Counted from the first letter of the stretch, positions 6,024 to 13,212 are shown. The stretch is DNA of 13,262 bases from UBA8444 sp964003875 (GCA_964003875.1 CAXFLH010000030.1:1-13262), one strand, 5' to 3'. A program made the numbers and translations. The notes: generated by a model from the sequence alone, not told the origin.

Positions 6024-7271
6024 TTAAGATTGTATTTTTCCGTTAATGATTATTTTATCGATATACTGATGCCCAAAAGAATAGGGGATAAAAGCATAAG
6101 ATGATATGGGTTTTGTAATGAATAAATTGGCTTTTTTACCAACAGCAATACTTCCTAGTTCTTGACTTATCCCCATAGCATAAGCAGTATTAATTGTAGT
6201 GGCGTTAATGACTTCTTCTGGAGTCATTCCCATTCTAATACAGCCTAGTGAAGCTACGAAATTCATATTTCCACTTGGGCTAGAGCCGGGGTTATAGTCA
6301 GTAGCTAAAGCTACAGGCAAATCAATTTCCATCAATTTCTTGGCAGGTCCGTAGGGTATACCTAAAAAGAACGAACACGATGGTAATAAAGTTGGCATAC
6401 ACTCGCTACCTTTTAAGGCCTCTATGTCTTCGTCGTTCATTATTTCTAAGTGGTCAACAGACAAGGCGTTGTATTTGACACTTACCTTTACGCCACCCTG
6501 AATTGTGAATTGATTGATGTGAGTTTTGGGTATTAAACCATAGGATTGAGCAGCCTCAAGAAGTCTTTCTGTATCATCAACAGAAAAATAACCTTCTTCA
6601 CAAAATATATCTATATATTCTGCTAGTTGCTCTTTTGCAATTCGAGGTAACATTTCATCAATGATGAGGTCTAAGTAAGCCGATTTATTGGTTTTGTATT
6701 CTTGAGGGATAGCGTGCGCTCCTAGAAATGTGGCTTTAATGGTTAGTGGGGAGATTTCTTTTAATCTCTTTATCACTCTAAGCATTTTTAGTTCAGCTTC
6801 AGTTGTTAGCCCATAACCACTTTTAATTTCGATAGCACCAGTACCCATTTTCATAACTTCCTTAGCACGTTGCAACGCTTTTTCTAGAAGTTCGTCTTCA
6901 GAAGTTTCTTGTAGTTTTTTGACGGAGTTCAAAATGCCGCCACCATTTTTAGCAATGTCTTCATAACTAGCACCTTTTATTCGCTGTTCCCATTCGTTTT
7001 CTCTATTTCCTGCAAAAACTAAATGGGTATGGCTATCACAATAGGATGGGAATACCATTCCTCCGTTAGCATCAATAATTTCGGTATTGTTCCAATCGTC
7101 AATACCTGTCCATTGGTCCATACTGCCAAAAGCAGTAATAATTCCGTCTTGAATCTCTATGAATCCATCTTTTATGGTGTCAATTTTACTCATTTCAGAG
7201 CCACTGACCCACTTTCTGATTTGGTGTTCAACTTGAACGAGCTCAGAAATGTTTTTTATTACTGTTTTCAT
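6024..7271 (-). CDS. hutI: Imidazolonepropionase
   Basis: HutI (EC 3.5.2.7) hydrolyses 4-imidazolone-5-propionate to N-formimino-L-glutamate, the substrate of the next gene's product. It is a cytoplasmic amidohydrolase with a TIM-barrel core and one metal ion. The 415 residues show the metal ligands H81 and H83 (CDSHTH), followed by LVFAGNRENEWEQRIKG, and then IEIKSGYGLTTEAELKMLR (148-166), GAHAIP (H186), H251 in KTHINQF, H274 in VDHLE and D325 in ATDYNPGSSPSG. The C-terminal GKKANLFI belongs to the usual small composite domain. It is first in the hutI-ftcD pair. The earlier pathway genes hutH and hutU are not in the window. A near-match -7 motif (TATTTTCG) precedes it, and it is divergent from aroC. 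Confidence 0.96.
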   Translation of the reverse strand: MKTVIKNISELVQVEHQIRKWVSGSEMSKIDTIKDGFIEIQDGIITAFGSMDQWTGIDDWNNTEIIDANGGMVFPSYCDSHTHLVFAGNRENEWEQRIKGASYEDIAKNGGGILNSVKKLQETSEDELLEKALQRAKEVMKMGTGAIEIKSGYGLTTEAELKMLRVIKRLKEISPLTIKATFLGAHAIPQEYKTNKSAYLDLIIDEMLPRIAKEQLAEYIDIFCEEGYFSVDDTERLLEAAQSYGLIPKTHINQFTIQGGVKVSVKYNALSVDHLEIMNDEDIEALKGSECMPTLLPSCSFFLGIPYGPAKKLMEIDLPVALATDYNPGSSPSGNMNFVASLGCIRMGMTPEEVINATTINTAYAMGISQELGSIAVGKKANLFITKPISSYAFIPYSFGHQYIDKIIINGKIQS

Positions 7272-7291
7272 TAGTAATGATTAAATCTTAG

Positions 7292-7299
7292 CGAAAATA
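7292..7299 (-). promoter_or_regulatory. Possible -7 element for hutI-ftcD
   Basis: The minus strand reads TATTTTCG, one base from TAnnTTTG, 20 nt before the hutI ATG. It is the best candidate in the 79-bp gap shared with aroC. No operator-like palindrome is evident here. Confidence 0.3.
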
Positions 7300-7336
7300 G
7301 AAAAAATAGCCCATAAAATGCTCCTTGATATTTGCT

Positions 7337-7344
7337 TATATTTG
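7337..7344 (+). promoter_or_regulatory. -7 promoter element for the aroC operon
   Basis: TATATTTG matches TAnnTTTG and ends 6 nt before the ATG at 7351, predicting a leaderless or nearly leaderless transcript. The -33 region has no clear TTG. Any start upstream of 7351 would lie outside the transcript. Confidence 0.5.
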
Positions 7345-7350
7345 TGGGGT

Positions 7351-8409
7351 ATGAATTCAATAGGAAAGCTGTTTCGTTTAACTACATTTGGAGAATCTCA
7401 TGGTGCTGCTATAGGTGGAATAATTGACGGTTGTCCTGCTGGATTATCATTAAATTTAGAACGTATCCAATCTGAATTGGATAGAAGAAAACCTGGTCAA
7501 TCTTCCATTACTACTCAGAGAAAAGAAAGTGATATTGTTCAGTTTCACTCTGGAATTTTTGAAGGTAAAACAACAGGAGCACCTATAGGATTTACTATTC
7601 CAAATAAAGATTCTAAATCTCAAGACTATAGTCATTTGAAAGACACTTTTAGACCGTCTCATTCCGACTTTAGTTATACCAAGAAATACGGTTTTAGAGA
7701 TTATAGAGGTGGCGGTCGTTCTTCGGCTAGAGAAACTGCCAATTGGGTGGTTGCTGGTGCAATTGCTAAGCAATTACTAACAGATGTTAATATTAATGCT
7801 TTTGTTTCGTCAATAGGAGCAATTTCTATTGATAAACCTTATCAAGAATTGGATTTCTCAAACATTGAAAGTAATAGTGTACGTTGCCCTGATTCAGCTA
7901 CGGCAGATAAAATGATGGCCTTAATAGAGGAAGTTAAAAACGATGGCGATACTATTGGTGGAATTATTACGGGAGTAGTTCAAAATGTTCCACAGGGATT
8001 GGGCGAACCAATTTTTGATAAGCTTCACGCTAGTCTAGGAAAAGCACTTTTATCCATAAATGCTGTCAAAGGAATAGAGTTTGGTAGTGGTTTTTGTTCT
8101 ACTGAAATGAGAGGTAGTCAGCACAATGATATTTTTAATTCTGATGGAACAACCCAAAGCAATCTTTCTGGCGGAATACAAGGAGGTATAAGTAATGGTA
8201 TGGACATCTATTTTAGAGTGGCCTTTAAGCCAGTATCTACTTTGATGAAAGAGCAAAAAAGTATTGATGCAAGTGGACTAGAGCTTATCTTGGAGGGTAA
8301 AGGTCGTCATGACGCCTGTGTATTACCTAGAGCAGTCCCTGTTGTTGAGGCTATGACAGCATTGGTTCTTGCCGACATGTATTTACTCAATAAAAATTCA
8401 AAACTTTAA
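7351..8409 (+). CDS. aroC: Chorismate synthase
   Basis: AroC (EC 4.2.3.5) makes chorismate from EPSP by trans-1,4 elimination using reduced FMN, the last step of the shikimate pathway. From ATG 7351 the protein has 352 residues, normal length, beginning MNSIGKLFRLTTFGESHG. Signatures visible are GESHG (14-18), DRRKPGQSSITTQRKE (44-59), YRGGGRSSARETA (118-130), GSQHND, LSGGIQGGISNG, KPVSTL and GRHDACVLPRAVPVVEAM near the C-terminus. An upstream ATG at 7318 would add eleven residues (MLLDICLYLWG) unlike the family, and it precedes the -7 motif, so it is rejected. The gene is followed after two bases by the symporter gene, suggesting one transcript through to the PorE-like gene. Confidence 0.97.
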   Translation: MNSIGKLFRLTTFGESHGAAIGGIIDGCPAGLSLNLERIQSELDRRKPGQSSITTQRKESDIVQFHSGIFEGKTTGAPIGFTIPNKDSKSQDYSHLKDTFRPSHSDFSYTKKYGFRDYRGGGRSSARETANWVVAGAIAKQLLTDVNINAFVSSIGAISIDKPYQELDFSNIESNSVRCPDSATADKMMALIEEVKNDGDTIGGIITGVVQNVPQGLGEPIFDKLHASLGKALLSINAVKGIEFGSGFCSTEMRGSQHNDIFNSDGTTQSNLSGGIQGGISNGMDIYFRVAFKPVSTLMKEQKSIDASGLELILEGKGRHDACVLPRAVPVVEAMTALVLADMYLLNKNSKL

Positions 8410-8411
8410 GT

Positions 8412-9704
8412 ATGAGAAAGCTCGCTTTGCATTGGAAGATAATCATAGGAATGGTTCTAGGAGTACTTTACGGTCTTTTAGCTAGTAAAATGGGTTGGAT
8501 AGATTTTACTAACGACTTGATAAAGCCATGGGGTAAAATCTTCATCAATTTATTAAAACTAATAGCTGTTCCATTAGTGTTTGCTTCACTTATAAAAGGG
8601 GTTAGCAGCTTGAGTGATATTTCAAAACTTTCTGTAATAGGAGGCAAAACCATTGGTATATACCTTTTTACAACTGTAGTGGCGGTGACTTTTGGTTTAT
8701 TATTGGTTAACATTATTCAACCTGGCACATCCTTTTCTGAAGAAAAAAGAATGGAGCTGAAAGAACAATATGCTTCAAATGCTGCTAGCAAAATAGCATC
8801 TGCTAAAGATGTTAAAGAAGATGGTCCTCTACAATTTATTGTTGATATGGTGCCTAGCAATTTTATTCAAGCAACAGGCAATAATAAGAATATGCTTCAA
8901 GTCATTTTCTTTGCTATTTTATTTGGCATTGCTATTGTAATGCTTCCTAATGAAAAGACTTCTATTGTCAAAGGTTTCTTTGATGGTGTTAATGATATTA
9001 TTTTACAAATAGTAGATTTAATAATGTTAACTGCACCCTATGGTGTATTTGCATTGCTAGGGGGCTTAGTTGTTGATTTCGGAGGATCTGCCGAGCTTTT
9101 CCAAGCTTTAGGTATTTATTCATTAAGTGTTGTAATTGGACTACTTCTTATGATAATGGTCGTTTATCCTCTTATTTTAAAATCCTTTACTAAGCTTAAA
9201 TATTTTGATTTTTTCAAGGGTATTGCTCCTGCACAGATGTTAGCATTTTCTACCAGCTCAAGTGCAGCAACATTACCTGTTACTATGGAAAGATGTGAAG
9301 ACCATCTCGGTGTATCCGAAGAAGTATCATCTTTTGTTTTGCCATTAGGGGCTACTATAAATATGGACGGAACTTCTTTATATCAAGCTGTAGCGGCTGT
9401 GTTTATTGCTCAGGCCTTTGGCTATGATTTAGATTTAAGCCAACAACTCACTATAGTTTTAACCTCTACTTTAGCCTCTATTGGTGCAGCGGCAGTCCCA
9501 GGTGCTGGAATGGTTATGCTAGTTATAGTGCTAAGTTCCATTGGTATTGATCCTGAAGGAATAGCACTTATTTTTGCTGTAGACAGATTGTTAGATATGC
9601 TACGAACGGTGGTAAATGTTACTGGCGATGCTACTGTAGCTAGTGTAGTTGCAGCTACTGAGGGACAATTAAAAGATGTAACGGATAAAGAATTAATGAG
9701 CTAA
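8412..9704 (+). CDS. Dicarboxylate/amino acid:cation symporter (acidic amino acid transporter, GltP/GltT-like)
   Basis: This inner-membrane secondary transporter of the DAACS family imports acidic amino acids with Na+ or H+. The 430 residues show the fold: six N-terminal hydrophobic helices (first at about 9-25), the serine-rich hairpin-1 tip STSSSAATLP (280-289), NMDGT in TM7 (317-321), the hairpin-2 region ASIGAAAVPGAG (355-366), and TM8 D391, D395, R398, T399, N402, D406 within DRLLDMLRTVVNVTGD. These positions align with the archaeal GltPh substrate and Na+ ligands (D390, D394, R397, T398, N401, D405). The arginine favours glutamate/aspartate over neutral substrates, and the motif is unlike that of DctA. 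A charged insert at about 108-138 lies between helices 3 and 4. It starts 2 nt after aroC and overlaps the next gene by one base (TAATG). Confidence 0.92.
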   Translation: MRKLALHWKIIIGMVLGVLYGLLASKMGWIDFTNDLIKPWGKIFINLLKLIAVPLVFASLIKGVSSLSDISKLSVIGGKTIGIYLFTTVVAVTFGLLLVNIIQPGTSFSEEKRMELKEQYASNAASKIASAKDVKEDGPLQFIVDMVPSNFIQATGNNKNMLQVIFFAILFGIAIVMLPNEKTSIVKGFFDGVNDIILQIVDLIMLTAPYGVFALLGGLVVDFGGSAELFQALGIYSLSVVIGLLLMIMVVYPLILKSFTKLKYFDFFKGIAPAQMLAFSTSSSAATLPVTMERCEDHLGVSEEVSSFVLPLGATINMDGTSLYQAVAAVFIAQAFGYDLDLSQQLTIVLTSTLASIGAAAVPGAGMVMLVIVLSSIGIDPEGIALIFAVDRLLDMLRTVVNVTGDATVASVVAATEGQLKDVTDKELMS

Positions 9705-11626
9705 TGAGAGTACTACTTTACATATTTTTGTGTTTCAATTTTACTCTATTAGCTCAAGATAATTGTAATCTTGATGTTGATGCGACTGCAAAAAAGCATT
9801 ATAACAAGGCCAAACGATTAGCTGACGGTCTCCGCTATTCAGAATCTATTTATAATATTAAGAAAGCTTTAGAAATTCAATCCAATTACCCTAATGCCTA
9901 TTTTTTAATGGGTAGGATATATGAGCTTAAAAAGGATATGGATAATGCGAAGTTTTACTATGAAAAAACTATTGAGGTATGTCCTATGCATTCACCCTTA
10001 GTATATTGGTTTTTGGCTAGTGCAGAGATTGAAGATAAATCATTCAAACAAGCCAAAAAATATTTAAATAGCTATTTAGAGTTTCTTTCTTTACCTGAAG
10101 AAAATAAGGCTATGGCCAGGCAGAAAATTAAAACCGCTGAGTTTTACGACGATATGTACTCAAACCCTGTGCCTTTTGCTCCAAAAGCTGTCAAAGGTGT
10201 TAGTACATCAAATGACGAATATCTCTCAGCATTATCACCTGACAATGAGTTTGCTTATTACACACGAAGAAGTACCAAACAAAAAATAGGCATGCTACGA
10301 CCTGAAACAGTAGAGGAGTTTACAGTCTCAACAAAGAAAGATGGTAAATTCGATAAAGGAAAAACAATGCCATATCCCTTCAATATGCGATCAAATGAGG
10401 GAGGGCCTAGTTTGTCAATAGATAATAGAGAGTTATTTTTTACTATTTGTGCCAATGAAAATGGCTATAAAAATTGTGACATTTATTACACAAAGAAAAA
10501 ATATGAGGATTGGTCGGAATTAAAGCGATTAAAATACCCGATTAATAAAGGCGATAGTTGGGAGTCCCAACCTACTATTTCTTCCGACGGAAAAACACTT
10601 ATTTTTAGCAGTAATAGAGAAGGAGGGCTAGGTGGTTCGGATTTGTATAGTGTCAACAGAGATGAAAATGGTGATTGGGGCAACTTAAAATCCCTTGATG
10701 TTAATACAGAAGGTAATGAAAAATCACCTTTTTTACACCCAGATAGTGAAACCTTATATTTTTCTTCAGATACGCATTTAGGATTGGGTGGCTTAGATAT
10801 TTTCTATTGTAGAAAAGATTCCACTGGTAATTGGGCAAATCCAGTAAATATTGGCTATCCTATAAATAGTGAAAATGACGATTTAGCATTTTTTGTAAGT
10901 ACCGATGGCAAAACAGCTTATTTTTCATCAAATAAGCTTTCTGGGGTCGGTGGTTGGGATTTATATGAGTTTCCATTACATAGAGCCGCAAGACCCGAAA
11001 AAGTACTCTTTATAAAAGGAGATGTTAAAGCTGAACAAGGCGAAATATTGTTTGATGCTGTTGTTGAGGTAAAGTCATTGAATTCAAAGAAAGTTACTCG
11101 TATTGATGTTAACCAAGAAAGTGGTCAGTATGTAGGTGTTGTCAATATCCAAGAAGATGAAGATGTAATGGTTATTGTTAAGAGTAAAGATTATGCTTTT
11201 AACTCACAGTATATTTCTTCTGATGATAGTTATTTTCATAAGCCAGCATGCTTAGATTTTGAAATGCAGGCTATTGAAGAAGGTAAATCCTTTCGCATAA
11301 ATAACATCTATTTTAATACAGATGCTTTCGAATTGAATCAAAAAGCCAAAAATGTACTTAGTAGTTTTACGGATTTCATGGACTTGAATCCAAGCGTTAG
11401 TGTCGCAATTCATGGTCATACTGATGATGTTGGAGATAACACTTCTAACCTAGAGCTTTCTGCAAAAAGAGCCAAAGAAGTTCATGATTATCTGATATCA
11501 ATAGGTGTTGACGCTAATCGCCTATCTTACAAAGGTTTTGGAGAGTCAAAACCTTTGGTTACAAATGATACACAAGAAGGTAAGGCAACTAATCGGAGAA
11601 CAGAGTTCTTTATTACTGAAAAATAG
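9704..11626 (+). CDS. PorE-like OmpA family protein (TPR, beta-propeller, CRD-like and OmpA domains)
   Basis: This is a 640-residue exported protein. A signal peptide covers about 1-17 (hydrophobic core LLYIFLCFNFTLL, cleavage near A17). TPR-like helices span about 30-145. A PD40/WD40-like propeller spans about 160-425, with repeated blades such as LIFSSNREGGLGGSDLY, LYFSSDTHLGLGGLDIFY and AYFSSNKLSGVGGWDLY. A CRD-like beta domain lies at about 433-500. An OmpA C-terminal peptidoglycan-binding domain covers about 530-640, with D574 and R589 in GHTDDVGDN...LSAKRA. This order matches PorE, a type IX secretion component that anchors the secretion ring to peptidoglycan. PorE of Porphyromonas is a lipoprotein; no lipobox is visible here. 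Bacteroidota have several paralogues of this design, so a general envelope-anchoring role is the alternative. Confidence 0.85.
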   Translation: MRVLLYIFLCFNFTLLAQDNCNLDVDATAKKHYNKAKRLADGLRYSESIYNIKKALEIQSNYPNAYFLMGRIYELKKDMDNAKFYYEKTIEVCPMHSPLVYWFLASAEIEDKSFKQAKKYLNSYLEFLSLPEENKAMARQKIKTAEFYDDMYSNPVPFAPKAVKGVSTSNDEYLSALSPDNEFAYYTRRSTKQKIGMLRPETVEEFTVSTKKDGKFDKGKTMPYPFNMRSNEGGPSLSIDNRELFFTICANENGYKNCDIYYTKKKYEDWSELKRLKYPINKGDSWESQPTISSDGKTLIFSSNREGGLGGSDLYSVNRDENGDWGNLKSLDVNTEGNEKSPFLHPDSETLYFSSDTHLGLGGLDIFYCRKDSTGNWANPVNIGYPINSENDDLAFFVSTDGKTAYFSSNKLSGVGGWDLYEFPLHRAARPEKVLFIKGDVKAEQGEILFDAVVEVKSLNSKKVTRIDVNQESGQYVGVVNIQEDEDVMVIVKSKDYAFNSQYISSDDSYFHKPACLDFEMQAIEEGKSFRINNIYFNTDAFELNQKAKNVLSSFTDFMDLNPSVSVAIHGHTDDVGDNTSNLELSAKRAKEVHDYLISIGVDANRLSYKGFGESKPLVTNDTQEGKATNRRTEFFITEK

Positions 11627-11630
11627 ATAC

Positions 11631-11659
11631 AAAAAAAACCTGCACAATTGAGCAGGTTT
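11631..11659 (-). terminator. Intrinsic terminator of rplS, shared with the convergent PorE-like gene
   Basis: The 8-bp stem AAACCTGC (11636-11643) with GCAGGTTT (11652-11659) has an 8-nt loop. On the minus strand it runs directly into eight T (11638 to 11631), giving a strong terminator 22 nt after the rplS stop. Read on the plus strand it lies 9 nt after the PorE-like stop and is followed by only three T and then AACATTTTG, so it may work weakly in that direction. Confidence 0.85.
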
Positions 11660-11680
11660 AACATTTTGAATGTCGAGAAA

Positions 11681-12028
11681 TTATTTTCTCTTTTCCTTAA
11701 TTCTAGCTTTTTTACCTGTTAGTCCTCTTAGATAAAAAAGACGAGCTCTTCTTACAGAACCTTCTTTAATAACTTCAATTTTCTCAACTGCAGGTGATAA
11801 TACTGGAAATATTCTTTCTACACCAACGCCACTTGAAATTTTACGAACCGTAAATGTTTCTGTTGTGCTTTTTCCTTTTCTCTGTATAACTACACCTTTA
11901 AAAAGCTGTGTTCTTTCTTTACCACCTTCTTTAATTTTGTAGTGTACAGTTACTGTATCACCAGCGCTGAAAGATGGAAGGTCATTGCCTTTTAGTAATT
12001 CGTTTTCTACGTAGTTAATCTGTTCCAT
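11681..12028 (-). CDS. rplS: 50S ribosomal protein L19
   Basis: L19 (bL19) sits at the interface of the 50S and 30S subunits, near bridge B6. The 115 residues are normal length and show the family core FSAGDTVTVHYKIKEGGKERTQ (about 20-41), LFKGVVIQRKGKSTTETFTVRKIS, GVGVERIFPVLSPAVEKIEV and the basic C-terminal RRARLFYLRGLTGKKARIKEKRK. It follows trmD on the same strand after an 89-nt gap, the usual pairing from the rpsP-rimM-trmD-rplS operon, but without rpsP and rimM. A promoter-like element in the gap suggests that it can be transcribed on its own. Confidence 0.97.
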   Translation of the reverse strand: MEQINYVENELLKGNDLPSFSAGDTVTVHYKIKEGGKERTQLFKGVVIQRKGKSTTETFTVRKISSGVGVERIFPVLSPAVEKIEVIKEGSVRRARLFYLRGLTGKKARIKEKRK

Positions 12029-12065
12029 TGTAGTAATGTTATGTTTTTGCCTTGAAAAAGGTTTG

Positions 12066-12098
12066 CAATATTACGATATAATTTTAAATAAAGCTCAA
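12066..12098 (-). promoter_or_regulatory. Probable internal promoter for rplS
   Basis: On the minus strand TTG (12098-12096) is followed after 22 nt by TAATATTG (12073-12066), one base from TAnnTTTG, within the accepted spacing. The predicted leader of about 33 nt starts with a small hairpin, CCTT-TTTC-AAGG (12051-12062 region). This could be part of a ribosomal-protein leader, but it is too small to call. Confidence 0.4.
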
Positions 12099-12117
12099 GA
12101 ATCAAAAGAAAAAATAC

Positions 12118-12795
12118 TTAAGAATCTAATAAGTCAGGTCTTCTTTTTTTAGTTCTTTCTATGGCTTGTTCGTGTCTCCATTCTTCTATCTTAGGAAAGT
12201 TGCCTGACAGTAATATTTCTGGAACTTTCCAATTGTTGTACTCTGCAGGTCGTGTATAGACAGGAGGGGCTAATATATTATCTTGAAAAGAGTCTGTTAG
12301 TGCAGATGTTTCATCAGAAATTACGCCGGGAATAAGTCTGATTATGCTATCGCAAAACAGAGCAGCAGCTAATTCGCCACCTGTTAATACAAAATCACCT
12401 ATAGATAATTCGTGTGTTATATAGTGGTCTCTAATTCGTTGGTCAACACCCTTGTAATGTCCGCAGAGTATAATGATGTTTTCAAAAGTAGAATAGTGGT
12501 TGGCTATGGATTGATTCAATCTTACACCATCAGGTGTCATATACACAACGGCATCGTAGTTGCGTTCTGACTTTAGTTTGTCAATACAGTCAGCTATAGG
12601 CTGTATGCACATAACCATTCCTGCGCCTCCCCCAAATTGATAATCATCCACTTTTTTGTGTTTATCGATTGAATAGGAGCGTATGTCATGTAGCCTTATT
12701 TCGACTATTTTTTTATCAATAGCTCGTTGCAAAATTGAGTGCTCGAAGGGACTCTTTAATAGTTCGGGATGTATTGTAAGTATATCAATTCTCAT
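12118..12795 (-). CDS. trmD: tRNA (guanine-37-N1)-methyltransferase
   Basis: TrmD (EC 2.1.1.228) methylates G37 next to the anticodon using SAM and prevents +1 frameshifting. It is a dimeric SPOUT-class enzyme with a knotted SAM site. The 225 residues hold VDDYQFGGGAGMVM (49-62), the knot motifs GHYKGVDQRIRD (112-123) and SIGDFVLTGGELAA (131-144), and the putative general base D168 in SALTDSF followed by APPVYTRPAEY. The C-terminal helical part WRHEQAIERTKKRRPDLL is typical for tRNA binding. The ATG at 12795 is only four bases after a perfect -7 motif, so the mRNA is probably leaderless. No rimM or rpsP lies upstream. Confidence 0.97.
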   Translation of the reverse strand: MRIDILTIHPELLKSPFEHSILQRAIDKKIVEIRLHDIRSYSIDKHKKVDDYQFGGGAGMVMCIQPIADCIDKLKSERNYDAVVYMTPDGVRLNQSIANHYSTFENIIILCGHYKGVDQRIRDHYITHELSIGDFVLTGGELAAALFCDSIIRLIPGVISDETSALTDSFQDNILAPPVYTRPAEYNNWKVPEILLSGNFPKIEEWRHEQAIERTKKRRPDLLDS

Positions 12796-12799
12796 TAAC

Positions 12800-12807
12800 C
12801 AAAGTTA
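12800..12807 (-). promoter_or_regulatory. -7 promoter element for trmD, implying a leaderless start
   Basis: The minus strand reads TAACTTTG, a full match to TAnnTTTG, preceded by TTA after 17 nt as a partial -33. Only GTTA separates it from the trmD ATG, so transcription is expected to start at or inside the first codon region. Confidence 0.5.
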
Positions 12808-13052
12808 CAAAATTCTTTATAAGCTAAGCGCTAGAAATAGTCTTATAATTCTATAAAACCCATACTGACAAAATGTCAAAAAATAATTATAAAATATTTA
12901 AAATCAATATTTTATAAGATTTATTTAAAGTATATGTTAAATTTTATAGTATAGGTTCTTTGAGTCAACGTATTTATTTTTTACAATTTATAGGATATTA
13001 AAAAGCAAGTAGGATACGAGTTGTTATTGAGTAAATTATTGATTAATTTGAG
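12808..13052. other. AT-rich non-coding stretch with palindromes between trmD and the tRNA genes
   Basis: No plausible protein gene is present. The stretch contains an operator-like palindrome TGACAAAATGTCA (12866-12878), a perfect 12-bp AT-only inverted repeat (12887-12898 with 12906-12917, 7-nt loop), and AGCGCT near 12826-12831. It is bounded on the tRNA side by a terminator facing the plus strand. The function is unknown. A short plus-strand RNA ending at that terminator is possible, but I see no full TAnnTTTG promoter on that strand. Confidence 0.6.
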
Positions 13053-13086
13053 AAATAGCCGAGCATTTGCTCAGCTATTTTTTTTT
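13053..13086 (+). terminator. Plus-strand intrinsic terminator next to the tRNA-Leu 3' end
   Basis: The stem 13053-13064 with 13069-13080 (12 positions, one C-A mismatch) has an ATTT loop and is followed by a nine-T run (13078-13086) on the plus strand. On the minus strand the mismatch becomes a G-U pair but the T-run is lost. It may therefore serve as a weak terminator for tRNA-Leu and a stronger one for plus-strand transcripts entering the tRNA region. Confidence 0.6.
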
Positions 13087-13092
13087 ATGTTA

Positions 13093-13179
13093 TGGTGCCC
13101 AGAATGGGAGTTGAACCCATACACTCATAAGAGCACAGCCCCCTCAAGACTGCGTGTCTACCAATTCCACCACCTGGGC
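13093..13179 (-). tRNA. tRNA-Leu (anticodon GAG)
   Basis: This is a class II tRNA of 87 nt including an encoded CCA. Acceptor GCCCAGG (from 13179) pairs with TCTGGGC, followed by discriminator A and CCA (13095-13093). The D-arm is GTG...CAC. The anticodon stem CAGTC/GGCTG encloses the loop TTGAGGG, with GAG at positions 34-36, reading CUC and CUU. A long variable arm (GCTC-TTAT-GAG) and T-arm ATGGG-TTCAACT-CCCAT complete the fold. Confidence 0.95.
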
Positions 13180-13186
13180 TAGATAT

Positions 13187-13211
13187 AAAAAAACCCGAAT
13201 AAACGGGTTTT
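13187..13211 (-). terminator. Intrinsic terminator between tRNA-Lys and tRNA-Leu
   Basis: The 8-bp stem AAAACCCG (13190-13197) with CGGGTTTT (13204-13211) has a 6-nt loop. On the minus strand it is followed by a seven-T run (13193 to 13187, partly within the stem). It starts right after tRNA-Lys and ends 7 nt before tRNA-Leu. Confidence 0.75.
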
Positions 13212-13212
13212 G

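Noticed and set aside
7318..7350. Longer aroC start at ATG 7318
   Set aside because: The extra residues MLLDICLYLWG do not fit the chorismate synthase N-terminus, and the -7 motif lies inside this extension.
8412..9704. Naming the symporter DctA
   Set aside because: The TM8 motif with DMLRT and NVTGD is the glutamate/aspartate type. DctA proteins have a different sequence here, so a dctA symbol is not justified.
9704..9780. Lipoprotein signal for the PorE-like protein
   Set aside because: The only nearby cysteine after the hydrophobic core is C21, preceded by QDN, which does not form a lipobox. C10 lies inside the core.
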